A stretch of 64,000 bases of DNA. Source: Actinoplanes solisilvae (lineage in GTDB: Bacteria > Actinomycetota > Actinomycetes > Mycobacteriales > Micromonosporaceae). Within the stretch, counting starts at the first letter, position 1, and every line of letters begins with the position of its first letter. Location: NCBI RefSeq assembly GCF_003999975.1, contig NZ_RJAC01000004.1, forward strand, positions 372,001 to 436,000. Reading direction: 5' to 3'. This document shows, piece by piece, positions 51,565 through 59,545 of this stretch. A model generated the notes under the pieces. The model saw only the letters and a list, made by a program, of their open reading frames with translations, searched no databases and was not told the origin of the DNA. Both the position numbers and the translations under genes were made by a program.

Positions 51565-52467
51565 GTGTCCGTGCTCGCCGAAGCCGCCCCCGACACTTCC
51601 GGGGGGCTGACCGGGTGGGCCGTCGGCCTCATGGAGTCGCTGGGCGGCGTGGGTGCCGCCCTGATCGTCGGCCTGGACAACCTGTTCCCGCCGATCCCCA
51701 GCGAGCTGGTGCTGCCGCTGGCCGGGTTCTCGGCCAGCCGGGGCGTGTTCAGCCTGCCCGAGGCCCTTTTCTGGACCACGCTGGGCTCGGTCGTCGGGGC
51801 GATCATCGTGTACTGGGCCGGGGCGCTGCTCGGCCGTGAGCGCACGCGCAACCTGGTCGCGCTGATCCCGCTGGTCAAGGTGCAAGACTTCGACCGCTGC
51901 GAGGAGTGGTTCGCCAAGCACGGCACGAAAGCGGTCTTCTTCGGGCGCATGGTGCCGCTGTTCCGCAGCTTCATCTCGCTGCCGGCCGGTGTCGAACGCA
52001 TGAGCTTCTGGAAGTTCACGCTGCTCACGACGCTCGGCAGCCTCATCTGGAACAGCCTGTTCGTGACGGCCGGCTTCATCCTGGGCGAGAACTGGCACCG
52101 CGTCGAGGGCTACGCCGGCGTCTTCCAGAAGATCGTCATCATCGGCGTCGTGATCGGCATCGGTTACTTCGTCTGGCAGCGCGTGCGCTCCAACCGCCTG
52201 ATCACCCCGGACGCCGACCCCGACGCCACCATGCTTCTGCCGGTGATCCCCGACCGCCGAGCCGACACCACGTCGTACGACCGCAACACCCCCGGTGCCC
52301 CTCACGACCGAGGAACGACCGCGGCCACCCCCTACGGCCCCGACACGGCCGCCGGTGCCCCTTGGGGCCGCGAGACGAACGACCCCCGGGCCTCTCGCGA
52401 CCTGGACGCCACGGTGATCCTGCGCACCATCCCCGGCCAGCAGCCGGACAACCGCCGCCACCCCTGA
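51565..52467 (+). CDS. DedA-family membrane protein with long polar C-terminal tail
   Basis: 300 residues. The DedA core (residues ~20-210) includes LDNLFPPIPSELVLPLAGF, the re-entrant region with Pro and Glu residues, and GRMVPLFRSFISLPAGVERMSFWKF (conserved Arg/Pro loop). TM helices lie at ~25-50, 65-90, 145-175 and 185-205. The family is linked to undecaprenyl-phosphate/lipid flipping and membrane-potential homeostasis. The last ~85 residues are disordered with repeated TPGAP/DRGT/ATPYG motifs, an unusual extension. Confidence 0.85.
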   Translation: MSVLAEAAPDTSGGLTGWAVGLMESLGGVGAALIVGLDNLFPPIPSELVLPLAGFSASRGVFSLPEALFWTTLGSVVGAIIVYWAGALLGRERTRNLVALIPLVKVQDFDRCEEWFAKHGTKAVFFGRMVPLFRSFISLPAGVERMSFWKFTLLTTLGSLIWNSLFVTAGFILGENWHRVEGYAGVFQKIVIIGVVIGIGYFVWQRVRSNRLITPDADPDATMLLPVIPDRRADTTSYDRNTPGAPHDRGTTAATPYGPDTAAGAPWGRETNDPRASRDLDATVILRTIPGQQPDNRRHP

Positions 52468-52494
52468 CACCCTCGCCCCAGCGGGCGCAGCATC

Positions 52495-52529
52495 AGAAGC
52501 CGGCCCGGGTCCGCCCGCGGCCGGCTTCT
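52495..52529. terminator. terminator hairpin after dedA gene
   Basis: AGAAGCCGGCC (52495-52505) pairs with GGCCGGCTTCT (52519-52529) around a 13-nt loop, 28 bp past the DedA stop. No U-tract is present; the stability is typical of actinobacterial terminators. Confidence 0.75.
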
Positions 52530-52650
52530 CTGTGAGCGGTGAAATTGGCCCCGCCACCCGGCCGCGCCCGGGGGGAGGGCTGCGGCCGGATGGCGGGTGC
52601 TGGACGCGGCGCGGGGACGAGTGCGCCGCCGAGGGTGTCCAGCTCGCGGG

Positions 52651-52723
52651 CGGCGGACCTCTGGCGGAAGGTCCGCCGCTCGGCGGGAGGGCGGCGGCCC
52701 GGCTGTGAACCGGGGCCGCCGCC
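52651..52723 (-). terminator. tandem hairpins ending the GH2 transcript
   Basis: Two strong hairpins lie just 3' of the GH2 stop. GGCGGCGGCCC/GGGCCGCCGCC (52690-52700 with 52713-52723, 11-bp stem) starts 3 bp after the stop. CGGCGGACCT/AGGTCCGCCG (52651-52660 with 52669-52678, 10-bp stem) follows. Confidence 0.7.
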
Positions 52724-52725
52724 GG

Positions 52726-55700
52726 TTACGAGTTGTAGGCCTTGGCGGTCACCGTCAGCCCGCGCGGGCGGCCGAGCCGGCACGGCCACGACGCGACGAC
52801 CTTGCGGCTCTCCCCCGGGAGCAGCCAGAAGTAGTTGTCGTCGTAGGTCGCCGGCAGTACCCGCTCGCCCTTGCCGTCGCGGACCGCCAGCCGCACCAGG
52901 GCGGCTGCCGCGTCACCCCGGTTGGTGACCGTGGCCGTGATGGCCTCCTCCCCCGGCCGGCTCGCCGAGCTCGTGGTCACCGTGAGACGCGTCTTCGGCA
53001 TCGACGACAGCGCGCGCATGTCGGCCGACTCCGCATACCGCCAGTACGTGTTGTCCGAGATCAGCGCACCCCGCCGGTCGCGCATCTCCAGGCGTACGAG
53101 GTGAAGTTTCGCGCCGGCCGGGACCGCGACCCCGAACGCCGCCGTGGTGGATGACGCCTCCACCGATACCTTCTGGGACTTGACCGGGCCCAGCGCGCGG
53201 CCGTTCAGGTCATAGGCGCGGGCCGACACCGTGACATCGTTCAGCGGCTCCGGCGTGTGGTTGACCGCGCGCACCGTCCACGTGGCCGGGTCGGCCTGCA
53301 CGTGCCGGGGCTCGCAGCTCTTGCGGGAGCCGTAGTAGGCGCCGTTCACGTCCAGGTCGTAGTCGTACGTCTGCCAGACCGTGCTGTACCAGGCCGGGTG
53401 CGACATCCACAGCAGCAGCCCCGAGGCGTTGTGGAAGAGGCTCGCGTTCCACGCCTCGAACATCGCTCGGTGGTTCTCGTAGTTGATGAACTGCGCCCGG
53501 CTGGTGAACTCGTCCAGCGACGACGCGACGCCGAGCCGATCCTCGATCGCCTTCTGGTACCAGTCCACGTGCTGGTTCCCGTTCGACGCCCAGTCGTGAT
53601 ATCCCCAGACCTGGCTGATCGGCCACGCGGGCTCGTCCCCGGCCAGGTTGAGCATCGTCTCGGGGTGCGGCACGACGGGCATGCCGATCTCGGTGTGGAA
53701 ACCGAGCACGCCGGCCTTGTAGACGTTCCGGTCCCCGTACGTGTCCGGGTCGATCCAGTGCCACGGTCCGGTGCCGCTGACCACGCCCGCGTTCGACGAC
53801 GGGATGTACGCGACCTCGGGGTCGAGCTCGGCCACGGCCTTGCGGATGCCCGCGTCGATGGCCGGCGGCGGGAACTGCTCGTTGGCCGCGCACCACACCG
53901 CGATGCTCGGGTGGTGCCGGTAACGGCTGATCGTGTCGTAGACGATCGCGTCGTAGGTGGGCGACCCCTCGATGAACGGCCCCGCCTCCCAGAAGTCGTT
54001 CCACACGAGGATGCCGTACTCGTCGCAGGCCGCGTAGAGCTCCTCGCGGTTGCTGCTGCCGATCCAGTTGCGGATCATGGTGAAGTTCATGTCGCGGTGC
54101 AGCGCGACCGTCTCCCGCGTGCGGTAGGGCTCGGTGCGGCGCAGCATCTCGTCCCAGCCCCAGTTGCCGCCCCGGCAGAAGACCTTCGTCCCGTTGACGC
54201 TGATCGTCAGCTCGGTCGCGGCGTTGTCCACAGCCTTGACGTCCGTCCAGTGCTCGCCGTCGTCGGAGATCTGCACGACGAAGTCACGGGCGTACGCGGT
54301 CTCCCACGCGAGCTCGACCTGATCGAACGCGACCCGCGCGCCGAGGTCGACCTGAATCCACTGGTTGTCCTGCGCGTCCGAGGCCCACCGCGTACGGGGA
54401 TTGCCGTCGGTGACGTTGGAGGCGGGACTCGAGCCCTCGGCCGTCGAGGCGGTCGCGGGCCGGTTCAGGGCCAGATCGGTGGACAGGTCGGCCTTGCGGC
54501 GCACCGACAGCGTCCACAGCGAGAATCCCCAGTCGGTCGCGCGGTGGCCGCCCTGGATGCGCACATGCTGCGCGCTTCGCTCGTCGAAATCCACAACCTG
54601 GCGTCCGGTGTTGCCCACAGGCGTCTCGTTGTTGACGGTCGTCAGGTCTGTCCACAGGTCGCCGTCCGCGGACACCTGCACGCGGAACCTCATCGCGAAC
54701 GCCTGTTCCCACAGGATCGTAACCCGGTCGAAGCCGGTGGCCGTCCCCAGGTCGACCTGCACCCATTCGCCGTCGCGGTAGTCCGAGGTCCAGCGCGTGC
54801 CGTCGTTGCCGTCCACCACCGCACCGGGCGTGGTCCCGTCGGCCGCGCTCGACGCCGTGGCGGTCTTGCCCAGGGCCAGGTCGGCGCCGTCCACACCGTC
54901 GCGCACCTGGACGGCCCACATCGACACGCCCCAGCCGGTCGCCCGCTGGTCGTTCTGGATGCGAACGTACTGCAGGTTCTGCCGATCGAAGGTGACGGTC
55001 TGGGCGGCCTTGCCGTTCTGGAAGTCCAGCGGCGGCTTGCCGGGCGGGGTGATGATGACCGGCTGGAACGAGTCGTACGCGAACTCGCGGATGCCGAAGC
55101 GGCTCGTGCGGGTGTCGCTCACCGAGCGTCCGACGGTCGCCGAAACGCTCAGGTCGTGCAGGTTCGGCTCGCCGTAGCCGTTGGGCCACCACAGCTTCGG
55201 GTTCTTCACCCGCACCGGCTTGAACACCACGTCGATCTTCGCGCCGGCCGGAACGGTGACCGTCTGCTCCAGGCGCACCTTGTCGAACGACGCACGCACG
55301 GTCACCTTGGTCGCGGTGCCGGCGACGTTGCGTACCGGGACGGTGACGGTCAGGTCGGCAATCGACGTGCCGGTCAGCTTGGTGGAGACGTGGCTGTCGC
55401 CGATGACGATGTCGCCGGTGCTGCGCAGGCGCACGTGGTTCCAGATGCCGCTGACGCGGTCGCGCACGGCGGGCATCCAGTCCCAGCCCGACACGGCCAG
55501 GTAGGTCGGCGAGTCCAGCCAGATCGAGCCGCCGTGCAGGAACGTCCAGCTCGTGAGCGTTTTGTCGCCGGGCGTTCCCGGGTGGGGCATCGGGTCGACC
55601 CGTACGGCGACGGTGTGGTCGGTCCTGCCCTTGAGCGCCTCGGTGATGTCGATCGTGCCGCGCGCGAACGGGTGCGTGACGGTGCCGAGGTTCTTACCGT

Positions 55701-56742
55701 TGACCCAGGTGGTGGCGGCGTGATTGATGCCGTCGTACTCGAGCCAGACGTGCCGGCCGGCCGACGTGTCGAGGTCGCGCGGCAGACGGAACTCACGCCG
55801 GTACCACCAGGAGTGCCGCGAGAGGGCCTCGGGGACGCGCAGGTTCTCGAAGCCGCCGACCGGGTCGGGCAGGTGACCCTGCTCGACGAGCGTGGCCAGG
55901 ACCGTGCTGGGAACAGTGGCGGGCAGCCAGTCGCGCGTATCGCGCTTGCCTGTGGACAACGCGGCGCCGTCCACATCGACGAAGTCGTCCAGGGTGAGCG
56001 CCCAGCCGTTCTCCACAGGCACGGTGCCGTCCGCGGCGACGGTCAACGCCGGAGCGGGCCGGGTGTTGCCGCCGGCCCAGTCGGTCCAGCCGGTCGCCTT
56101 GGGCTGCGCGGACAACGGACGCCCGTACACCTGGAAGCCGTTGAGGCCGACCGGGTTGCTGTTGTGGCGGCGCGACACGCTCATGCGCACGTGGCGGGCG
56201 CGGACCGGGGCGGACAGGGCGATCTCCTGCGTGCCGCCCTGACCGTTCGTGGTTTCGTACGCGGTGGTCCAGCTCTGGCCGTCGGTGGAGACGTCGAGCT
56301 TGAACGCGACCGCGGCGCTGGAGAGGATCTCGTCGCCGTCGGCCTGGTTGTAGTTGCCGTCGAAGGGCGGGTCGGCCAGCGTGGCCTCGAACGTCAGCGT
56401 GACCGACCGGACCTCGCAGACCGCCTGCAGGTCGACGGCGATCCACTGCGGGTCGCCGTCGCCCGCCCGCCAGCCCGAGCCGCGTACGCCGCCCCGCGAA
56501 AGCCCATCGACCGCGAACCAGGCCGGCGTCGGGGCGTACGCGGTGGACGACGCCGTGACGGGCCGGAATTTAGCCAGGTCAGAGGGGGCGGGAACGGTGC
56601 CCGGGGCGCCCGCGGGGTGGGCCGGGGCGGCGGGGTGGGCCTGCGCGGCGCTCGGAACGAGGGCATTGACCCCAATCGAGGCGAGCAGGCCGCCACCGGC
56701 GCTGAGCAGCGCACGGCGCGAGACAGACGGTGTGTCGACCAT
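52726..56742 (-). CDS. exported glycoside hydrolase family 2 (exo-beta-glucosaminidase-like) with discoidin/CBM32 modules
   Basis: 1338 residues. The Tat signal SRRALLSAGGGLLAS ends near residue 35. A CBM32-like discoidin domain (~55-205) is followed by the GH2 sugar-binding domain (~260-420, WWYRREFRLP) and a GH2 Ig domain (~440-550). After RFGIREFAYD there is an insert of ~290 residues made of discoidin sequence: the C-terminal part of one module, one whole module, and the N-terminal part of another. GH2 sequence resumes at LTISVNGTKVFCRGGNWGWDEML. The (beta/alpha)8 barrel has acid/base CAANEQFPPP (~954) and nucleophile FHTEIGMP (~1017). C-terminal Ig domains follow. It probably acts on chitosan- or mannoside-type polymers outside the cell. 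Confidence 0.85.
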   Translation of the reverse strand: MVDTPSVSRRALLSAGGGLLASIGVNALVPSAAQAHPAAPAHPAGAPGTVPAPSDLAKFRPVTASSTAYAPTPAWFAVDGLSRGGVRGSGWRAGDGDPQWIAVDLQAVCEVRSVTLTFEATLADPPFDGNYNQADGDEILSSAAVAFKLDVSTDGQSWTTAYETTNGQGGTQEIALSAPVRARHVRMSVSRRHNSNPVGLNGFQVYGRPLSAQPKATGWTDWAGGNTRPAPALTVAADGTVPVENGWALTLDDFVDVDGAALSTGKRDTRDWLPATVPSTVLATLVEQGHLPDPVGGFENLRVPEALSRHSWWYRREFRLPRDLDTSAGRHVWLEYDGINHAATTWVNGKNLGTVTHPFARGTIDITEALKGRTDHTVAVRVDPMPHPGTPGDKTLTSWTFLHGGSIWLDSPTYLAVSGWDWMPAVRDRVSGIWNHVRLRSTGDIVIGDSHVSTKLTGTSIADLTVTVPVRNVAGTATKVTVRASFDKVRLEQTVTVPAGAKIDVVFKPVRVKNPKLWWPNGYGEPNLHDLSVSATVGRSVSDTRTSRFGIREFAYDSFQPVIITPPGKPPLDFQNGKAAQTVTFDRQNLQYVRIQNDQRATGWGVSMWAVQVRDGVDGADLALGKTATASSAADGTTPGAVVDGNDGTRWTSDYRDGEWVQVDLGTATGFDRVTILWEQAFAMRFRVQVSADGDLWTDLTTVNNETPVGNTGRQVVDFDERSAQHVRIQGGHRATDWGFSLWTLSVRRKADLSTDLALNRPATASTAEGSSPASNVTDGNPRTRWASDAQDNQWIQVDLGARVAFDQVELAWETAYARDFVVQISDDGEHWTDVKAVDNAATELTISVNGTKVFCRGGNWGWDEMLRRTEPYRTRETVALHRDMNFTMIRNWIGSSNREELYAACDEYGILVWNDFWEAGPFIEGSPTYDAIVYDTISRYRHHPSIAVWCAANEQFPPPAIDAGIRKAVAELDPEVAYIPSSNAGVVSGTGPWHWIDPDTYGDRNVYKAGVLGFHTEIGMPVVPHPETMLNLAGDEPAWPISQVWGYHDWASNGNQHVDWYQKAIEDRLGVASSLDEFTSRAQFINYENHRAMFEAWNASLFHNASGLLLWMSHPAWYSTVWQTYDYDLDVNGAYYGSRKSCEPRHVQADPATWTVRAVNHTPEPLNDVTVSARAYDLNGRALGPVKSQKVSVEASSTTAAFGVAVPAGAKLHLVRLEMRDRRGALISDNTYWRYAESADMRALSSMPKTRLTVTTSSASRPGEEAITATVTNRGDAAAALVRLAVRDGKGERVLPATYDDNYFWLLPGESRKVVASWPCRLGRPRGLTVTAKAYNS

Positions 56743-56758
56743 GAGGACTCCAGGGAAG

Positions 56759-56822
56759 TGACAACGTTGTCAGGTGCCATGACAACGCTGTCATTTACAC
56801 CGCAGGAAGTCCAATGTGTCAA
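56759..56822 (-). promoter_or_regulatory. GH2 promoter with two LacI-type operators
   Basis: Reading towards the GH2 gene: -35 TTGACA (56822-56817), a 17-bp spacer, then -10 TGTAAA (56799-56794). The operator TGACAGCGTTGTCA (56793-56780) overlaps the predicted start site. A second, perfect palindrome TGACAACGTTGTCA (56772-56759) lies 21 bp away, two helical turns. The central CG within a 14-bp palindrome is the LacI/GalR hallmark. No LacI gene is in the window. Confidence 0.8.
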
Positions 56823-56896
56823 GATCTCGTTTCGAACTACTCCAACCCGCGGTCGCTCCGTGGCAGCTCAGGGCCATGTCGGCGGCGGCGAAATTT

Positions 56897-57158
56897 CAGA
56901 GCTCAGCGCTCGCGCGCGACACCGACGCGGGGCTCGCGGACGACACCGGGCACAGGACCTCCGCGCGACCGCCGGCTCAGAACTCGCAGGCGACTGCCGG
57001 GCTCAGAGCTCCCGGCCGACACCGGGCTCAGAGCTCGCGGGCGACCGCCGGACACAGAACTTGCCCACGACCGCCGGACACAGAGCTCGCGGGCGACCGC
57101 CGGACACAGAACTTGCCCACGACCGCCGGACACACAGCTCCGGGCCGACCGCCGGGTT
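56897..57158. repeat. 26-bp tandem-repeat array (minisatellite-like)
   Basis: About nine or ten units spaced 25-26 bp apart (clear copies at 56978, 57004, 57029, 57055, 57081, 57107 and 57133), more diverged on the left. Two unit types alternate: CAGAGCTCGCGGGCGACC-type and CAGAACTTGCCCACGACC-type, both ending CGCCGGACA. The 52 bp at 57029-57080 recur exactly at 57081-57132. There are no spacers, so it is not CRISPR. The period is not a multiple of three, so it is not coding. It lies between the methyltransferase stop and the GH2 promoter. Confidence 0.85.
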
Positions 57159-57973
57159 CAAGGCTTGAGCGCGACGCCGGCCCAGATGCTGACGCGGCTC
57201 GGGTCGACCGGCTCGGCATCCCCGTCGGGACGCCAGTCCGACACCAGCGCCACGCCGGGGTCGACCAGCTCGAGACCGTCGAACAGTGCCGTGAACTCGT
57301 CGCGGTCGCGCGGCCAGATGTCGCTCCGGCCCGAATCGAGCATCCGCCGATAGGCCGCCTGCTCGTGCGGCGGCATGAAGTCGAGCGTGAAATGCGTGGC
57401 GGCGAGGTAGCTTCCCGACGGAAGCTCGTCCACCAACCGTTTCACGAGCCCGCGCGCCGCGCCCGGACCCGGCACGAAATGCAGCACGGCGACCAGCATC
57501 AACGCGACCGGCCGGGACAGATCGAGGGCAGCGCGAAGCTGAGGGGCATCGAGAATCGAGTCGGGATCCCGCAGATCCGCCTCGATGTAGTCGGTGACGC
57601 CCTCCGGAGTGCTGTTGAGCAGCGCCCGCGCATGGGACATGACGAGCGGGTCGTTGTCGACGTAGAGCACCCGGCTGTCCGGCGCGACACGCTGCGCCAC
57701 CTCGTGGGTGTTGTCGGCCGTCGGCAGGCCGGTGCCGACGTCGAGGAATTGCCGGATCCCGGCGTCGGCGGCCAGAAACCGTGTCATGCGGCCGAGCACG
57801 TCACGGTTGGCCCGGACCCCGGCCCGCATCCCGGGAAACATGCGCTCGATCGCGTCGGCGGACTCACGGTCGGCCGCGAAGTTGTCCTTGCCGCCCAGCC
57901 AATAGTTGTAACGCCGAGCAGGATGCGCAACCGACGAGTCGATCGCCGCGGATGTGGACTCCAGCTCGGTCAT
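57158..57973 (-). CDS. SAM-dependent methyltransferase, PF04672/DUF574 family (second copy)
   Basis: 271 residues; the ATG at 57973 follows GGGGGA. Family landmarks: ARRYNYWLGGKDNFAADRE, the SAM loop FLDVGTGLPT, YVDNDP and LMLVAVLHFVPGP. It is paralogous to the protein at 27670-28488, with the same motif order and length. The substrate is unknown. It is monocistronic. An inverted repeat, TATGG-ACGG-CCATA (57999-58012), sits 26 bp upstream of its start and could be an operator. Confidence 0.82.
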   Translation of the reverse strand: MTELESTSAAIDSSVAHPARRYNYWLGGKDNFAADRESADAIERMFPGMRAGVRANRDVLGRMTRFLAADAGIRQFLDVGTGLPTADNTHEVAQRVAPDSRVLYVDNDPLVMSHARALLNSTPEGVTDYIEADLRDPDSILDAPQLRAALDLSRPVALMLVAVLHFVPGPGAARGLVKRLVDELPSGSYLAATHFTLDFMPPHEQAAYRRMLDSGRSDIWPRDRDEFTALFDGLELVDPGVALVSDWRPDGDAEPVDPSRVSIWAGVALKP

Positions 57974-57998
57974 GATGTCCCCCATCGACAATCAAAAA

Positions 57999-58012
57999 TA
58001 TGGACGGCCATA
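57999..58012. promoter_or_regulatory. inverted repeat upstream of methyltransferase gene
   Basis: TATGG-ACGG-CCATA is a 5-bp inverted repeat with a 4-bp centre in the AT-rich promoter of the methyltransferase gene. TATACA/CAGTAT -10-like boxes (minus strand) lie beside it. It is a plausible repressor site; the binding protein is unknown. Confidence 0.35.
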
Positions 58013-58069
58013 CTGTATAAGGCCGATCAAGACCGGGTACGCCTGTCCGCTTTCGATCACGTCACGAAG

Positions 58070-58240
58070 CCGGAGGGCCGCGACGGGACCCCCTCCGGCG
58101 GTTCTCCACCCGCGCTATCCACTTGCCGCGCGCCAACAAGTCGGTTCTGAACCCGCGGAGCGCCACCCGAGCGGTTCTCCACCCGCGGAACGCCACCCGA
58201 GCCGTTCTCAACCCGCGCTGCTCACTCGCCGCGCGGCAAC
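58070..58240. repeat. hairpin and ~30-bp imperfect repeats in an intergenic stretch
   Basis: CCGGAGGG (58070-58077) pairs with CCCTCCGG (58091-58098). Immediately after, the core CGGTTCTCnACCCGCG recurs at about 58099, 58142, 58172 and 58202. The two middle copies are 30 bp units differing at a few bases (CGCCACCCGAG tails). No gene is evident in 57974-58253; it looks like small repeat expansions in noncoding DNA. Confidence 0.6.
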
Positions 58241-58253
58241 GGGAACGTTCGCC

Positions 58254-58577
58254 ACCACCACCGACCTGCAACAGAACGGCACACCCACCGAGGCACTGAA
58301 CACATTGGAAATCGCGGCGGCGCTGGCCGAGAGCATGGTCGATCTGCGCGGTGTCGCCTACGCCCGCAACCGTCAAGCCCTGGTGCTGTGGACGCTCGGC
58401 CGTGTGGACGAATGCCGCACCACCCTCCCGGATTTCGGCGACGACCTGCTCGCCGCCTTCCTCCGAGTGCTCCTGAACAAGGACCGCCTCGAGTTGCAAC
58501 GAGTGCTGGCCGCCGCGGGCGCCACCGGAGATCGTGACGTCGAGACGCTCGCCGCGGAAGCGCTCACCGCGCCCTGA
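58254..58577 (+). pseudogene. C-terminal TPR-like fragment
   Basis: A 107-residue helical stretch, with ALNTLEIAAALAESMVDLRG, YARNRQALVLWTLGRVDECR and LLNKDRLELQRVLAAAG, reads like the last TPR units of a larger protein. No start codon with a ribosome site is present, and the upstream sequence is the repeat cluster. It is probably a gene remnant left by rearrangement. The parent could be a TPR-containing regulator; this is inference. Confidence 0.45.
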
Positions 58578-58752
58578 CGCCCCCTCAAATCCCGGGCGCC
58601 CATCACCGGGGTCGGCCAAGGCGATTGTCTCCCTCCCGGGCCACCACTATTTAAGGTTATTTATGGTTCGGGGCTCATCCGCTGCTCCCAGCGAGTTCGT
58701 AGTTGTCGGTACAGCACCACCGAAACCGCCCCACCCGCGAAGGAGCCCCACG
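58578..58752 (+). promoter_or_regulatory. AT-rich promoter region of the secreted DPBB-like gene
   Basis: An AT-rich tract around 58646-58668 (CTATTTAAGGTTATTTATGG) stands out in GC-rich DNA about 85-105 bp before the ATG at 58753. It probably contains the promoter, giving a leader of roughly 80 nt that ends in AGGAG. The sigma-factor class is not clear. Confidence 0.4.
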
Positions 58753-59502
58753 ATGTATCGGACCCAACGGCGCAAGATGTCCTCGACGACCCGCAAGGTT
58801 GTGCTGGGAGCGTCCGCCGTGGCCCTGGCTGGTGGCGCGTTCGCCGTAGGCACCGGCCTGAGCAGCGCCGGCGAGAACTGCGACGGCCTCGACCAGGCGC
58901 TGCGCCAGAACCTGCAGTTCATCGCCGGTCAGCGTGCCGCCCCCGACGCGCAGTCGGAGGCCCGCATCGCCAACCGCCAGGCCGTGGTCGACCTGATCAA
59001 CCAGCGCCGCGTGGTCGCCGGCTGTACCAAGAACGTCGCCGCCGAGGTCCCCGGCGCTGCCGCCAAGCCCGGCGGAAACAACCAGGCCGGCGGCCACAAC
59101 GGCGCCAACCAGAACGGCGGCGGTCAGAACGGCGGCGGTCAGAACGGCGGCAACCAGGCCGGTGGCGCCACCAAGCCGCCCGCCACCAAACCCCCGGCGG
59201 CCAACCCTCCCGCCGGTAACGCCGGCAACACCGGTAACGCCGGGACCGGCGCGGGCGAGGTTGTCTGCAAGGGCTCCACCGTCACCCTGTCCGGCGAGGC
59301 CGGCGCCCCGTTCGCCTCGAGCGGAACGTTCCCGCTCGGCACCACGCTGAAGGTCACCAACCTGGACAACAACAAGAGCATCACCGTCAAGGTCGAGACG
59401 ACCTCCGGAAGCTGCGTGCTGCTGAACAACGCCGCGTTCGAGGAGGTCCGCGAGCCCGGCAAGTTCCTGATCCGCCGGGCCGTCATCGAGCGCGTCGGCT
59501 GA
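58753..59502 (+). CDS. secreted protein with Asn/Gly-rich linker and DPBB (RlpA-like) C-terminal domain
   Basis: 249 residues; AGGAG lies 7 nt before the ATG. A signal peptide (STTRKVVLGASAVALAGGAFAVGTG) ends near residue 38. A helical ~70-residue region contains two Cys (ENCDGL and AGCTKN). A low-complexity linker (GGQNGGGQNGGNQ, then KPPATKPPA) leads to a ~80-residue domain, TLKVTNLDNNKSITVKVE to LLNNAAFEEV. This follows the double-psi beta-barrel pattern of RlpA/expansin-like proteins, but the catalytic Asp is not obvious. It probably binds the cell wall. Confidence 0.7.
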   Translation: MYRTQRRKMSSTTRKVVLGASAVALAGGAFAVGTGLSSAGENCDGLDQALRQNLQFIAGQRAAPDAQSEARIANRQAVVDLINQRRVVAGCTKNVAAEVPGAAAKPGGNNQAGGHNGANQNGGGQNGGGQNGGNQAGGATKPPATKPPAANPPAGNAGNTGNAGTGAGEVVCKGSTVTLSGEAGAPFASSGTFPLGTTLKVTNLDNNKSITVKVETTSGSCVLLNNAAFEEVREPGKFLIRRAVIERVG

Positions 59503-59545
59503 CTCGCGCACCAACGTGCACCAAGTGTGCGCCCGGCGATCGTCC

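Noticed and set aside
56897..57158. Regular repeats resembling a CRISPR array
   Set aside because: Units are contiguous without unique spacers, diverge from each other, and no cas gene is in the window.
53257..57168. Very long open frame antisense to the GH2 gene (about 1300 codons)
   Set aside because: It mirrors the GC-rich codon structure of the real gene, has no recognisable motif, and crosses the promoter and the repeat array.
57158..57175. tRNA-like GGTTCAAGGC element near the methyltransferase stop
   Set aside because: There is no acceptor stem, anticodon arm or D-arm around it; it is the last repeat unit running into coding sequence.
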